Counted from the first letter of the stretch, positions 22,809 through 34,133 are shown. The stretch is 54,533 nucleotides of DNA from Grammothele lineata (GCA_002150815.3 NDFF03000097.1:1-54533), one strand, 5' to 3'. Translations and numbers: made by a program. Notes: a model not told the origin generated them from the letters alone.

Positions 22809-24901
22809 GATCGGCAGAGCCACAGGGAGAGGGCGGTGCGCGGTATAGGCTATAGCGTAGCAACGCGCACGCATTGAGACCTGTGCTGCGCGCATAATGA
22901 CTCAATGGGATGCGGGAGCACTTGCCACTTGAGAAGGATGAGCAACTTCAAGGGCCCAGAGAAGCACTGTATGTATGGTGCGCGAGAATGAAAGAAGGTT
23001 GCGCGTGTATGCGCAGCGCGAGACATGCGCGCCGGCGGCCGCCTGAGCGTTGAGTAGTACTGTGCGGCCGCGCTATCTTGGTCGCTGTCGAAGTCGTCCG
23101 CGGCGACGCGCGCGAGAGCCCGACCGTTCAATGCGTAACTTCGAAAGCGACCAGTTACAGTAGTAGCACCTGTAGCTGTAGACGTCCTTGGATTCCTTGG
23201 ACGGATCGAGGCATGACGCATGCACGTCCGGGCGCTCCGGGATCAAAGGTGGCGCAGCGCGCTCGCTTGGAGTCGCGATCGGTCGACGGTCGACGGTCTG
23301 TGCGCCAGGGAGAAACGATGAGCAGAGCCTCCGAGCCCGACCCCGAGCACAACGCTGCCCAACGGTGGCCTCGCGCCTCACGCGGCAGCGATCAGCACGC
23401 CGCGTGGCGGACCGGGCGTCGTCGCCGTGACCCGTGGGCCGTGCTGCGTTGTCGGCTTGGTGTCGAAGCGACAACGCGCGACCGGCGGCGGGGCGGACGC
23501 GGGGCTTGCTGGCTTAAGCTTGACTCTGAGACTGGACGCTTGAGCTTGAGGCGCGGCGGCGGGTGGCCATGGGGGCGAGGGCGATCATGATATTCGGCTC
23601 CCGGCAGATCTGGCCAGCGGTTCGCGGAGTGCGGGGTGGGTGAGCGCACTGGTGGGTGTAAACGTTCGTTGTTTGGAGAGCGGTTTGCGCGGGCTCGCTG
23701 AGCGGATGCGATGGACGATGCCCGTATGGGCGCGATGTGTACGTCGGAAACATACACATCGTACGAAGAAAACGGCGTCTCTCGACGACGTTACTTACAT
23801 GTCGGGAGACGAGGAGGAAGATCCGAACAGCCTGGATCAAACCTGGGGTGCGGGACGTGCCGGACTCACGGCCCACGGGCGCACCCAACTTGGCTGCTAC
23901 CGCCGGCGGCACGCTGCGATACTCGGGATTTAAGCGCTGCGAGTACAGGTGGTGGGCGTCGACTCTCGAGCGCGTGGGTGATGCGCTGATGGCTGGAGGC
24001 CAATGGGTGCGCGGTGGCGCGGGGGAGCCCGGGGCATGGATTGGACCCGGAGAGAGAGGTCGGGGTCGGGGTCGGGGCGAGGATATGGTTGAGCCGTGGC
24101 TGGAGTACGTACGCAACTTGGGCCCGGGCAGACTGGACGCGCTCGCGTCCAGCGTCCTACGTCTAATGTTAAATGTCCATCGTGACAGGTGAGATGGACC
24201 GTGGTACGGGTACGCATGTGGCGACGTGCGTGCAGAGAGGCGCCGTGCGCTCGCCGCTGTGTTCTTCGCATGTGCGTCGTTTACATACTTATGTCGCGCT
24301 ACAAATCGCGGTGCGGGGTCGCGCGCGAGCGGGCTCAGAAGCGGTGCGAGGGGCAGCCGGGGCGATCGCTCGGGACGAGGCCGAGGAGAGAGCGTCGTCG
24401 GGTGCAGCTTGAGCCTGAGAACGGGGCTCGAGCGTCGAGGGGCGGGCGAGGGAGGAGGTCGCGGCAAGATCATTGATCATGCGGATGAGCCTTTTGGGAT
24501 CTATCAGAGCTGATTCGGGGGCCACTTGGCGGGCGTGTGGGCAGCGCGGGCGCGGGTTCGCTGGACTGGACGGGTGCGTAGGGCGTGTGTGCGTGAGCAG
24601 GGGCTGGAGGACGGTGTGGCGTGACTCGTATGTGGGATACGAGGAGGAGGGCGCGCGGAGAGCCCGCCGTGGCCGGCCGAGACGGAGGGCGGACGGGGCC
24701 GGAGGATCAAGCGATGATTGGAGCGGTGGGCGAATACGAGAAGTACGGTATTTGCGCGTGTGAGAAAGGAGAGATGCTTCCGGGCTGGGCGGGATGACAG
24801 CGAAGGCCGTGTTAGAACCGAGCTCGTCGGGGCCACGCTCGCCATCGGACGCGCGAAGAGCGACAGTCGAAGCCCCCGGGGGCCCTGCCGAGGGTGCGGC
24901 C

Positions 24902-24924
24902 GGGGGCGGCGGGGCGGGGGCGGG
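24902..24924 (+). promoter_or_regulatory. G-quadruplex motif upstream of the HSF-type gene
   Basis: Four guanine runs of 5, 4, 5 and 3, separated by loops of 4, 1 and 1 bases, on the plus strand about 470 bp before the HSF-type start codon. It fits the standard G3+N1-7 pattern. A regulatory effect is inferred. Confidence 0.55.
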
Positions 24925-25396
24925 CGACGGACGACGGGCGGGCTGGTGCGCACCCGGACATGGACATGGCGACGGAGCGTGACAGAGCGCTGGAGGCGGA
25001 TAACGGCGGGCGCCAGACGAGTGGGATGGGCGGCTGGGTGCGCGGGAGGACGAGGCGGCGGAGGTGATGGCAGGCAGGGAGAGGGAGAGGCGAGTGAGAC
25101 CCTCAAATCTAGATTTATTTCCACCACACGTCCGGACGCGCTGCCCTCCGCCTCTCTGGCTCTTCTCCTCTTCCCTCTTCTTCCGTCCACGGGCCCGCTC
25201 TCCCAGCAAAGAGCCCCGCCCGCCCGCCCTCCGTACTCGCACCCGCCCCCGTCTCAAAGCCCGTCACAGACGTCCCCCGACGTCCCGACGCTCCCGACGC
25301 CCCCCGCCCCCCGCGCACCCCCTCGCGACCCGCCATCTCCTGCTACCGCCTGGTTTGCGGCTGCATGCTGATTGCCTGATTGCTCCTCTCGTTCTC

Positions 25397-28300
25397 ATGG
25401 ATAGCTCTTCCTCCCACTACTCGCACACCATGGCCTCCACAGAAGGCCCCTACTCGCAGCAGCAGCAGTCCCAGTCCCAGCAATGGTCCCAGCAGTCGCC
25501 CTCCCATCTCCTCCCCCCGCCCCAGAACCAATCCTCCTTCCCGTCCCCCTCCTCTCCGGCCTCGTCTCTCAGCGAGCAGCCCTATCCGCCCTACTTTTCC
25601 CCCTCGTCCCAGCAGTCAGGTCAGTCACAGATGTCCGACTCCCTCAGCGAAAGACCGGGCGACAAGACCACGCTCTCCCTCAATCTCTCCTCCCTCTCCG
25701 TCACCTCCCCCACCAATCTCTCCCCGATTAACCCCTCGCCGCATCCCTCCACCCATGCGAGCTCCCATGTATCCCCCATCACGCCCATTAGTCCCTCGGG
25801 CAACAGTCTCGTCGCGCACCCCCACCATCCCCATCACGGGCACCATCCGCACATCCAGCAGCCGTTCCAGTTCGCACCGCCCGATCAGGGTGTGCGCTAC
25901 GACGACGCCCACTACGACAGCTACGGGAAGCGACTCACCAGCTCGCGCTCCTCGTCCTCCTCGGACAAGTCGGTGCCACGCAAGCGCAGCTACCAGACCC
26001 TCGCGCCTCTCACTACCTCCGTCGAGGCCACCTACGATATGGGCGACAACCCGAACAGCGCGCTCTACGACGAGGTCGACATGTCCTACGGGTCGATGGA
26101 CCCGGACGGGAGTCCGATAGACGGCAGTAACTCGGGCGGCGAGCAGGAGGACGCGCAGATGAAGCCGATGGAGGGTCAGGTGCCCACGCCCAACACGAGC
26201 CTACACGCAGGCACCGGCGCGCCGCCCTCGCTAGGCGTGCTCAACAAGCCGCTCGGCACCAACAACTTTGTCACCAAGCTCTATCAGTGAGTCGCGCCCC
26301 CCTTGCCCTCCCCGTCTCTGTCGGGGCTTCCCGTCGTGATCGCGGTGCGCACCGTGCGCGACCCGCGCGCGAGAGTTGTGCGGCAGCAGCGCGGCGCGCC
26401 CTCGTGAGCGCCACGTCCTGCGCGCGCGCGAACAGAGGCGCGATCGGCCTGTGCCACGTGCAAGCGCCGGCTTCTTTTCTGTTACCGGACTCCGGCTAGC
26501 CCATCCCGAGCCTGCCCTGCCCTGCCCGCCGCAGCTCGAGGAGGAGATCGGAGAGTGCAGAGATGTCTTGTATGTGTTGGATCGCCACGCCATGCGTGCA
26601 GCTCTCGTGGCTCGCGCCCGGATGCGGGCTGATCGCGTCATCGCGCTGCCTGTGCCACCGCCGCCACCCATCATCGGAGGGCGCGCTAGGAACATCGGAG
26701 GCCACCCTCGCGTGCTCTCTCGCGAGCGCGCGAATAGGCACTGCTCTCTTCTGCATGGGAGAAGCCTGGGGACGTCTTCGCACCGGTTTAGACGCGCTGC
26801 TTCTAGCAACGCGAATCGTTTCCGTGCAGGCGGTTGGCTGCTGCTCGTCGCCGGAAGCCTCCTCCGTTTCCAGACTGCCGTCGGGCCTGCGTTCCGTCTC
26901 CCTGGAACCTACCCCTCCACGATCGGCATAGTTCGTGTGTTATACATAACCTCGGCGCTATCGGTCCATGAACCCCTTCCCTCGCTGACACCGATGACGT
27001 ATGTGTGCAGGATGATCAACGACCCAAAATCCTCGCAGTTCATAAACTGGACGGAGCTAGGGACCAGGTCAGTTCGCGAGCGTCTCTCATCTCTTGGCGT
27101 GTTCCCACATCTCCCCCCTCGTAGCTTCGTCGTGTCCAATGTCGGGGAATTCAGCCGGACCATCCTTGGCTCCCACTTCAAGCACAACAACGTCGGTCCC
27201 TCCCCACGGTGTCCACCGCGTGGTCGCGCTGACGGTTCCTGCAGTTCTCCAGTTTTGTGCGGCAGCTCAACATGTACGGCTTCCACAAGATTAACCGCGT
27301 AAGCTTTTCCGTTGCCTCTTATAGCACGCCGATGACCTCAACAGTGCGTAACAGACGCCGCGCGCGCAACGGACTTCCGCAGACGTGCAGACCTGGGAGT
27401 TCTCCCATCACAAGTTCCTTCGCGGCCGCCCCGACCTTCTAGAGGAGATTAAGCGGAAGGCCCTCGAGCCCGATCCGTCCCTCAAACACCGTGTCGAGCT
27501 CCCTGGGGAGGTTGCGGCCCAGCTTGCGGCCATGCGCGACGACAACCGCCGCCTTATGGTCGCGTTCCAGCAGGAGCGCCAGAAGGTCGACCGCCTCGTG
27601 TCCGTGACTAAAACCATGTACGACGTCGTGTCCAAGACCTGCGGCAGTGCGTGCTTCGCGCTTCTTCTTCGCTGTGGTGTCCCGTGCTCATCGTTGTGAT
27701 CGTTCAGTGCCGGTCCCCTTCCCCACTGATATACTAGAAGCGACCGAGAGCCCGAACATTTACGTGACCTCGCCGCAGAGCGCCGCACCACCGGCGTCGC
27801 ACTTCCCCTCGCTGTCCTCGCTCCCGACCGGGGGCCTGCACTCGCTGCACTCCATCAGCCCCGGCTCGAGCCCGACCGCCCCCGAGTTCCCCTCGCACAC
27901 GCACACCCCGCACACGCTCTCGCGCCAACACTCGTACCAGCACATCCCGTACGACACCATGCACCCCCCCGCGCACCACCCGCACGCGCACTCGCACCAC
28001 CACGCGCACCACCCGAGCCACCACAGCCCGCACCACAGCCTGCACGGGATGTCCGCGGCGCGCTTCGACTCGGCCTCGGCGATGGGCACCCCTTTACCGC
28101 CCTCCCCGGGGCCCCTCGAGTACGACGAGCGCGTGGGCGCGAAGCGCCAGCGCACGACGCCCTCTTCTGCCGGGTCGCTCTCGATCCCGGGCCCTGGGGG
28201 GGTCGCGGACAAGAAAGGTGGGGGAGGGGGGAGGGCGAGGAGCGATAGCGCCCCGCTCGGGTACGGGATGGGCAGCTGGCCCCCGCAGACGCGCCCGCGG

Positions 28301-28489
28301 AGCGGGAGCGGGCTCGTCTCGCGGGCGATCCCGTCCCCTTCTGGGCTGGGCGGAGTGGGTGGGGGGTTGGGCGCGGGGGCGGCGGGGCTGAATGGGCGGA
28401 GGGAGGAGGTGCCGAATATTGGGTCGTTGTCGAGGGGGCAGCTGCCGATGCTGTCGATCCCGAGCATGACGAAGGGGCCGTCGTCGTGA
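25397..28489 (+). CDS. HSF-type DNA-binding transcription factor (Sfl1/Mga1/HSF-like)
   Basis: Six exons (25397-26286, 27011-27067, 27125-27191, 27244-27297, 27355-27646, 27738-28489) encode 703 residues. The HSF DNA-binding domain spans about residues 283-395: NNFVTKLYQMINDPKSSQF, SFVVSNVGEFSRTILGSHFK, SSFVRQLNMYGFHKINR (recognition helix), then TWEFSHHKFLRGRPDLLEE. A predicted coiled coil follows (about 405-450, QERQKVDRLVSVTKTMYDV), the usual trimerisation region. The N-terminal 280 residues are Ser/Pro/Gln-rich, with a HPHHPHHGHHPH run. The C-terminus has a second His-rich stretch and Gly/Pro-rich disordered sequence. A nuclear DNA-binding regulator is certain; the TPRAQRTS insert in the wing recalls Sfl1/Mga1-type factors more than canonical HSF1, but this is inference. 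The first intron, inside the DNA-binding domain, is 724 nt. The frame stays open upstream to an ATG at 25064 (Arg/Pro-rich); I chose MDSSSS because what precedes looks like a pyrimidine-rich leader. Confidence 0.95.
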
Positions 28490-30497
28490 CGGGCCCGAGC
28501 CCTAGCCCGAGCCCGAGGCTGAGCGGTACCTGCCACCTGCCACCCAGTGCCATTTGCCAGCCAGCCACCCGAGTATGGAGTCTGAGGACCAGCCGACTTA
28601 CAACCCAAAAGCGGCGCTGCGGCGCGCCGCCCCCCTTTCCCTTTCCCTTGCCCCTTCCCGATCCACAGTGTTCTGTCATTCCATCGCAGGATGTTTCCGT
28701 TCCGTTGCATTGCTTCTTTGGACACTTTCTCTCGCCCGTTCGATCCACACCGTGTACACCACCACCACCACCATTCATATCGCCTTGCTCCCGCATCGGC
28801 GTGTTCGCTCCCGCGCGCGCGCTCCTGTCGGACGGACTGTCTTCTTCTGTTCTGTCGGACTCGGACGTACGCCCGCCCGACGCTGCCGGTTTCGTCGCAC
28901 ATACGCACGCAAGTGTCAATGTCGTGCGGTCCGGCTCCGTTGTGTCGCGTCGCGTCGTCGATCCCGCGCGTGCGTTCGCCTCCACATTCTCCCACCCACC
29001 CTCAATCGCGCTCTCTGCTCCAATTGTAGCCCGTACCCCCGCCTCGCCCGGCACGCATACACACACACTCCTTGTCGCTCACTGCCACTGTCATCACTCA
29101 CATACACTCGCACGCTCGTTCGCACTGTCTCTCTTTTCTCCCTCTTCTTCTTCCTCTCACTCTCGCTCACGCTCACTCGCTCCATCTGTACTTTTGGCGG
29201 ACATCAATTGGGTTTTGGTTTGGCGCTTCGTCTCTCTCTCTCTCTCTCTCTCTATCCTGAGCCCCCTTCTGTCTCTCTGTCTTCCATACCTTCCGTGTAC
29301 ATCCTCGATCCTCGGCTGTCCCTCTCCTCTCCTCCCTTTTCCTGTCTTTCCTCTCGTCTACACGCTCCTGCCGCTTGCGCCCCCGCGCGCCCCGTCTGCC
29401 GCCATCCTGCAGTGTACTTTTTCTTCACACCTCGTCTCCCCGGACCCGAACTCGAATCCTGCTTGCTCTTCGTGCTTTTCTCTCTCTTTCTCTCTACCTC
29501 TCTCTCTCCTTCCTCGCTCGAACCTCAGTTCGCTTCGGCTTCGGCTTCTCTGCGCATCTCTTCCCTGCGTCCCCTTTCGTCGTCGGCCCTCCTCGCGCCC
29601 GCGTGTCCGTGTGCCTCGGGTGCGTCCCTCGCCCCGGCCCTGCCGCGTCCTGTTCTGTTCTGTTCGCGGACTACGACAGGGCCGCCCGTTCTTCCTCTCC
29701 CGTAGATCTTCTCTTCTCTTCTCTTCTCCTCTCTCCCTCTTCTCCCCACTTGTCCCCATCTCACCTCGCCCTTCTCCCGCGTTCCCTCCCTCTCTCCCCT
29801 CATGCCGCCGAAAGCGCGCCCCAAACCGAACTGTGCTCCCCTTCCCCCTCCCTCTCATTGCGGGGGCGGCAGACGTCCGCGAGCGCTGCTGCCCGTTCCG
29901 TACCTAGTCCTGTTGCTGTTGTTGTCGAGGTTGTGTCCCCTGTCCTGCCTGCCTACTTGCCTGATCTATAGACGTGTATCACCACCATACTCTTGCTGGG
30001 GGTGGGGTTGGGGTGTGAGTCCGTGTGACGCGTGTTGTGTGCAGTGGTTTGTGGTGTGAGTGGGCCTTGTGGCTAGGTAAGTAGAGCAAAGTGCAAGTGG
30101 GCAAGTACTTGCCACGCGCGTCGGTGTGGGAGTGAGTGAATCATGGTCTGCATATGCGTGAGGGTGGACAGTTGCTGGTGAGAGACTACGAGTCTTGGGT
30201 GATGGTCGCTGAGATTTTCGACGTCCGCGAAGCACCTCGACAATGCTGGCCCCGAAGGCTCGATACTTCGGCCGTTGTGTACTGCTCGTGATCAGTCATG
30301 TATGCAAGTTACAAGCGTGGACGAGGTACTCGAGCTCAAATGGAAACTCTGTTGCCTCCGTACATTAGATCAAAGGGGTACCGGACGCAAGACAGGTGAT
30401 GTTATACAATAAAAGAGGTCTAACATGCCTTGATCTCTTACAAACATTCCGTTACATGTGTGCACGAATCCGTCCGTACACAACGTTCATTGCCAAC
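28490..30497. other. Intergenic between convergent genes, pyrimidine-rich
   Basis: This lies between the stop of the HSF-type gene and the end of the DJ-1-like gene, which converge on it. The plus strand is strongly C/T-rich from about 28.6 to 29.95 kb, which keeps plus frames open by composition alone. It contains a short CAC run near 28757-28775 and a TC microsatellite (29231-29253). I see no gene. Confidence 0.55.
29231..29253. repeat. TC dinucleotide microsatellite
   Basis: About eleven TC units inside a longer pyrimidine-rich stretch downstream of the HSF-type gene. Confidence 0.9.
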
Positions 30498-31483
30498 CTA
30501 CGCAGAGAGGGCCTTGTCGATCGCCTCGCCGACGCCCTTACCAGACGCGGGGTTCTGGCCGGTGATCAACTGACCGTCAATGATGACGCATTCCTATTGT
30601 TTGCACGAGGCTGTCAGTATTTCCGGAGAACAGCGAGATATGGAACGAAAACCGCCATTCACCCCGAACGGATCGACGCATTCGTACAGGCCTCCCAGTG
30701 CTTTAATGCGGTCCTCAAGGAGGAATGGGACATCCTGGCGTCGGGAGTGAGCAAGACCGGTAGAAAGGAGGGACCAGAGAGGACACGCACGGCGACGGCT
30801 TTCAGGATTTCTTCCTCCTTGTTTGAGAATCCAGTCACGCGCTTGCCCTTGAAGATGCTGTTGCCCTCGGCGTCCGTAGCCTCTACGAGCGCGGCAGGGC
30901 CGTGGCACACCGCTGAGACGATCTTGCCGGCGCGCCAGAACTGGGATCACCGTCGTGAGACTCGAATGAAGTGTCAGTAGTAACCGGGAAACAACGACTT
31001 ACATCAGAGGCGAGTTTGGCGTTAACGGGATCGATAGCGAGGTCGATCACGGGCCCATGGCCGCCAACGTAGAAGATTGCGTCGTAGTGGGCCACGTTGA
31101 CGTCCGAGAGCTTCTTCGCCGTCGCGAGCTTCTGCTGAACGACGGGGTCCTCGAGGAAGGGCTTGTCGGCCTCGAAGAGCCGCACGCTGTTCTCGTCCAC
31201 GGGCGGGTTGGGGCCCAGGGGTGCGGCGAAGTCGATCTCGTACTTTGGCGTCAGCGCTGGAGGCAGGCCAAGAGGAATGAGAACTTCTCGCCGAGGTAGA
31301 GGGTAAGCAATATGACGTACCGTAGTAGGGGTGGGCTGCCTCCGGGAGATACCAGCCCTAATTCCCATGAAAGGTTAGTAACCATCGAGCGTCGTGGAGT
31401 ATGTACATAGTAGCACTCACGATTGGCTTGCCGGTGAAAGTCTTCTCAGCAGAGGTCAAAACAATGAGGATGCGCTTCGCCAT
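30498..31483 (-). CDS. DJ-1/PfpI superfamily protein, Hsp31-like
   Basis: Six exons (31483-31421, 31357-31321, 31256-31003, 30940-30791, 30734-30663, 30593-30498) give 223 residues, the normal size. The start MAKRILIVLTS is the first strand of the fold. Family signatures follow in order: WYLPEAAHPYY (the Glu-containing EE/PE-AHP region of Hsp31 proteins), YEIDFAAPLGPNPPVD, YDAIFYVGGHGPVIDL, the nucleophile elbow VSAVCHGPAALVEA with the catalytic Cys followed by His, GFSNKEEEIL, VPFLLEDRIKALGG, and the C-terminal LITGQNPASGKGVGEAI. Hsp31-type members act as glutathione-independent glyoxalase (methylglyoxal to lactate) and/or stress chaperones in the cytosol. All key residues are present. A TATA-like box lies about 120 bp upstream. 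The gene is convergent with the HSF-type factor. Confidence 0.95.
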
Positions 31484-31600
31484 GTCCAGGAGGTGAAATG
31501 GGATTGATGAACAGAGTTCTGAAATGGTTGAAGAGCTGCGAGTGCGGAAGAAACCAAGTGAGGTTACGTCTGATTTTACAATGGGCCGATGCGACTCACC

Positions 31601-31610
31601 TTTATACCCC
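31601..31610 (-). promoter_or_regulatory. TATA-like box of the DJ-1/Hsp31-like gene
   Basis: On the minus strand the sequence reads GGGGTATAAAGG, placing TATAAA about 118-123 bases before the start codon at 31483. Position and sequence suit a core promoter of an inducible fungal gene. Confidence 0.5.
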
Positions 31611-31783
31611 GCTCAGACTGGCCCATAGAGGTTTATCACGCGAAAGGCTCTCCGCGGAATCGGCGCATGCAAGTCATTTTCTTGCACAACGACAATCCGA
31701 TCGGCGAGCCCGATATCCTCGCTGGAATGTTGACAGGTACAACAGGAAAATCAAATTCATCACGATTGTCACGGCACAGATAT

Positions 31784-34133
31784 CTATCGCTGGCTCTGCG
31801 CAGGACCGGTATTGCTGAGAGCAGAGGCACCATTAAATGATACAGGTAAACCCGTCAATCTTCGGAGCCTCATTAGATATTCTTTACACTCCTCACTTTC
31901 TCGATCTTCAGCCCCAGGATTACGGTCGCGCGCACCGTCCCAGTCCGCTTCCCCAGTGAGACGGACGAAAGCATCCACTAACACGACAACCAATGTGGGC
32001 GTAACGAAGCTGTCAAGGCCGCCTGCTGCAGCGATGCGATCCACGTCTTTGAGAAAGCCGCCATATGCGGAGACGCGTACCCAGAGGTCCCGGCTGGACG
32101 CATCCCAGTCGACTGTCTGCAAAACCAGCCCGACAGAGAGAGACGCATGCTGTAGGAGCGGCCGAATGGATGAGAGGAGTTCGTGAGGGCGTGAGGGATC
32201 GGCAGCAGCAGCGCGTGCGAGTGAACTTTCGAGAAGCCCGCGGAGGACGTCGACGTGGTTCTTGACGAAGTCAAGCTCCCACTCTTCCAGGCCGTACCGC
32301 AATGGTTCCGGCCGCCCGAGTGTGCGATCTTGCACGAAACTGTGTAGCCGACGCGCGGCGGAGGCAGCAACTAAAGCATCGGTGAAGAGTTAGCGCGATT
32401 AAACGTACATTCCAACGGGAACCTACTTGTCCTGAAGGTTGCCGGGTCGCGAAGTTTGGGGATGTCCGCGTCGATCGAAATCTGCATCCACGTCTCGTCC
32501 GCAGCTGCCGGGTTGCTAGCACGATCCGCCGCGTATATCGCCAACAACCGTATTCGCTCGTCGGTATACGACGTATAGTCAGGAGTGTCCACGAGCCTCT
32601 TGACTTCGTCCAGCGTCTCGGTGAAACGGGCCGCAGGGTCTCCGACACCCTCCATTGGTGGAACCGCAGCGAGCCAGCGGTGATGCGCTGCGCGAACGTA
32701 GCGATCTCGTATGGACCGCGGCCAGCGATCAGGGGGACCACGGCGATGGAGGACTTCACCTAGGCGGGCAGTATACTCACTCCAGAGCGCATCGTCGGAG
32801 ATTCCCGTGAGACAGACGAAAGCGGTGTCGAGAGAGCGTACGTCGAGCGCAGCGGCGTACGCGGTGAGCATGACGTCCACGTCGAGCGCGGCGGACTCGG
32901 CTGCGTGAATGCCGCCGCGCCATACGGGCGGCGGAGTGGGCCAGGGCACCCAGCGGCGTGCGTGGAGCCGGTGGAAGAACCAGTATGCGCGGGTGAGATA
33001 TGGCTTGAGACGTGGACGATCGCTGAGCTTGTCGAAGGCGCGCATGAAGGTAGAAACGAGACCGGAGCCGGCGTCGTTGATAGCAGGGCGGATGGCCAGT
33101 GATATGTGGCGCGTAAGAGTGAAGATCCCCTGGGCTTGCGGAGAATAGTAGCAACATGTGGGATAGATTGTCGGGAGGACGGTCGTCACGAGGACGAAGC
33201 CGAATAATAAGCCCACGAACGTAGACGTCACAGCTGCGACAGTGCCGTGGATGTTGTAAAGAAGGATGACTAGGCCGACGAGAAACAACCCAGCAGCAAT
33301 GAGGAGAAGGACCGGGATGACGGCGACGATGGTGGCTACATGCCACCCCTCGAGATGATTGAGGCGATACTGCCTTCTACGTGCGATGGCGCGCGAGCTG
33401 CCATAGAGGCCGGTAGTGTACTCTTTAAGCCACTGCTTGACGATGATACCGACGGTCGCCGCAGCGATACTGAACACGAGGCTGGTGAACCAAAGAATGT
33501 TAAGCCAAATCGCGTAGAGGGGCGCCTGAAAACTGGTCTGTGGAATGCTGCTTAGTGCAGGGATGGTCGATGTGATGTTGGAAGAGAGCTGAAAGCTGCT
33601 GAGCTGTGCGGATACGTGTAGCAGGATGGCGTTTGTCGGATCTGAGACATTAGGTTGAAGAAGCTGATACGACTCCACGTTGAACGAAGACAGGATCCCA
33701 GAGAATAGACCAGCCTGTAGGATACGCCCATAGAGTCAGCAATCCGAGTCGTCGTAGAGGGTGGTTGAGACTTGCAAAAGTTAGAAGACCATCGATCTCC
33801 TTGTTCCACAGGTCTACAAGCTCGTCACTATATCTCTTAACCGTCTTAGCTGTGTCGTCCCATGCTCGCTGTCTATCGTTGTCGCTGTATGGCCAGGACC
33901 AAGAGACGATCTCCTATACCAATTATGAGAACGGAGGGATGCGTCTAACGTGGCGCTGACGGGAGACAGACCTGGAGTTCAGGCAACTCAACGTTTGGTG
34001 GATAATTTTCCTTCAGTTGAGCAAAAGGCGCTCCGGTAGTGTCGACCTATGCGTGGTAAAGTTGTAAATGAGCCTACGTGATGGAGGCATGGCGGCACCA
34101 CTGAAGAATTCGCACCGGAGTTACTGGGTCCAT
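31784..34133 (-). CDS. DUF6535 family membrane protein, copy 2
   Basis: Five exons (34133-34116, 34046-33972, 33913-33776, 33714-32427, 32370-31784) give 701 residues starting MDPVTP. Signatures in order: EIVSWSWPYSDNDRQ, LVDLWNKEIDGLLTF, AGLFSGILSSFNVESYQLLQ, then hydrophobic spans at LWFTSLVFSIAAATVGIIV, VIPVLLLIAAGLFLVGLVIL and VGLLFGFVLVTTVLPTI, and a long soluble helical C-terminal part. Four or so membrane passes near the N-terminal third are likely. Exon boundaries correspond to those of copy 1, so the two are paralogues, here at higher GC. The intron after GLLTF uses a GCAAGT donor (GC-AG), where copies 1 and 3 have GT. The family is of unknown function and expanded in Agaricomycetes. 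There are no signs of decay. Confidence 0.9.
33715..33775 (-). other. GC-AG intron in DUF6535 copy 2
   Basis: The 61 nt intron begins GCAAGT, the standard form of the rare GC donor, and ends CCTACAG. The donor follows TTT of GLLTF and the next exon starts AGLF, exactly as at the GT-AG intron of copy 1 (936-986). Splicing here is required to keep the frame. Confidence 0.75.

Larger units (their letters stand above)
15048..25396. other. Gene desert of about 10 kb
   Basis: I find no gene. Every open frame longer than 60 codons here lacks recognisable motifs, is rich in Arg/Ser/Pro/Ala as expected of antisense or random GC-rich DNA, and has no neighbouring frame joined by convincing splice sites. 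Contents noticed: a CAGA microsatellite (16582-16608), a GCT run (16781-16811), alternating purine-pyrimidine tracts (21997-22024 and 22778-22808), a G-quadruplex motif (24902-24924), and a switch from purine-rich to pyrimidine-rich plus strand near 25.1 kb, which is probably the leader of the HSF-type gene. I saw no transposase or reverse-transcriptase motif, but decayed elements cannot be excluded by eye. Confidence 0.5.

Noticed and set aside
25064..25396. 111-codon upstream extension of the HSF-type frame
   Set aside because: It is Arg/Pro-rich and crosses the composition switch expected of the leader. MDSSSS is a better start, though the extension is not formally excluded.
29358..29858. 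166-codon Arg/Glu-rich minus frame
   Set aside because: It is the antisense of the pyrimidine-rich stretch and has no feature beyond charge bias.
28486..29907. 473-codon plus-strand frame downstream of the HSF-type gene
   Set aside because: The strand is almost pure C/T, so stops are rare by composition and a second frame is open for 383 codons too. The product is Ser/Pro/Leu-rich with no domain.
30396..30980. 194-codon plus frame over the DJ-1-like gene
   Set aside because: It is the antisense shadow of the well-supported minus-strand exons.
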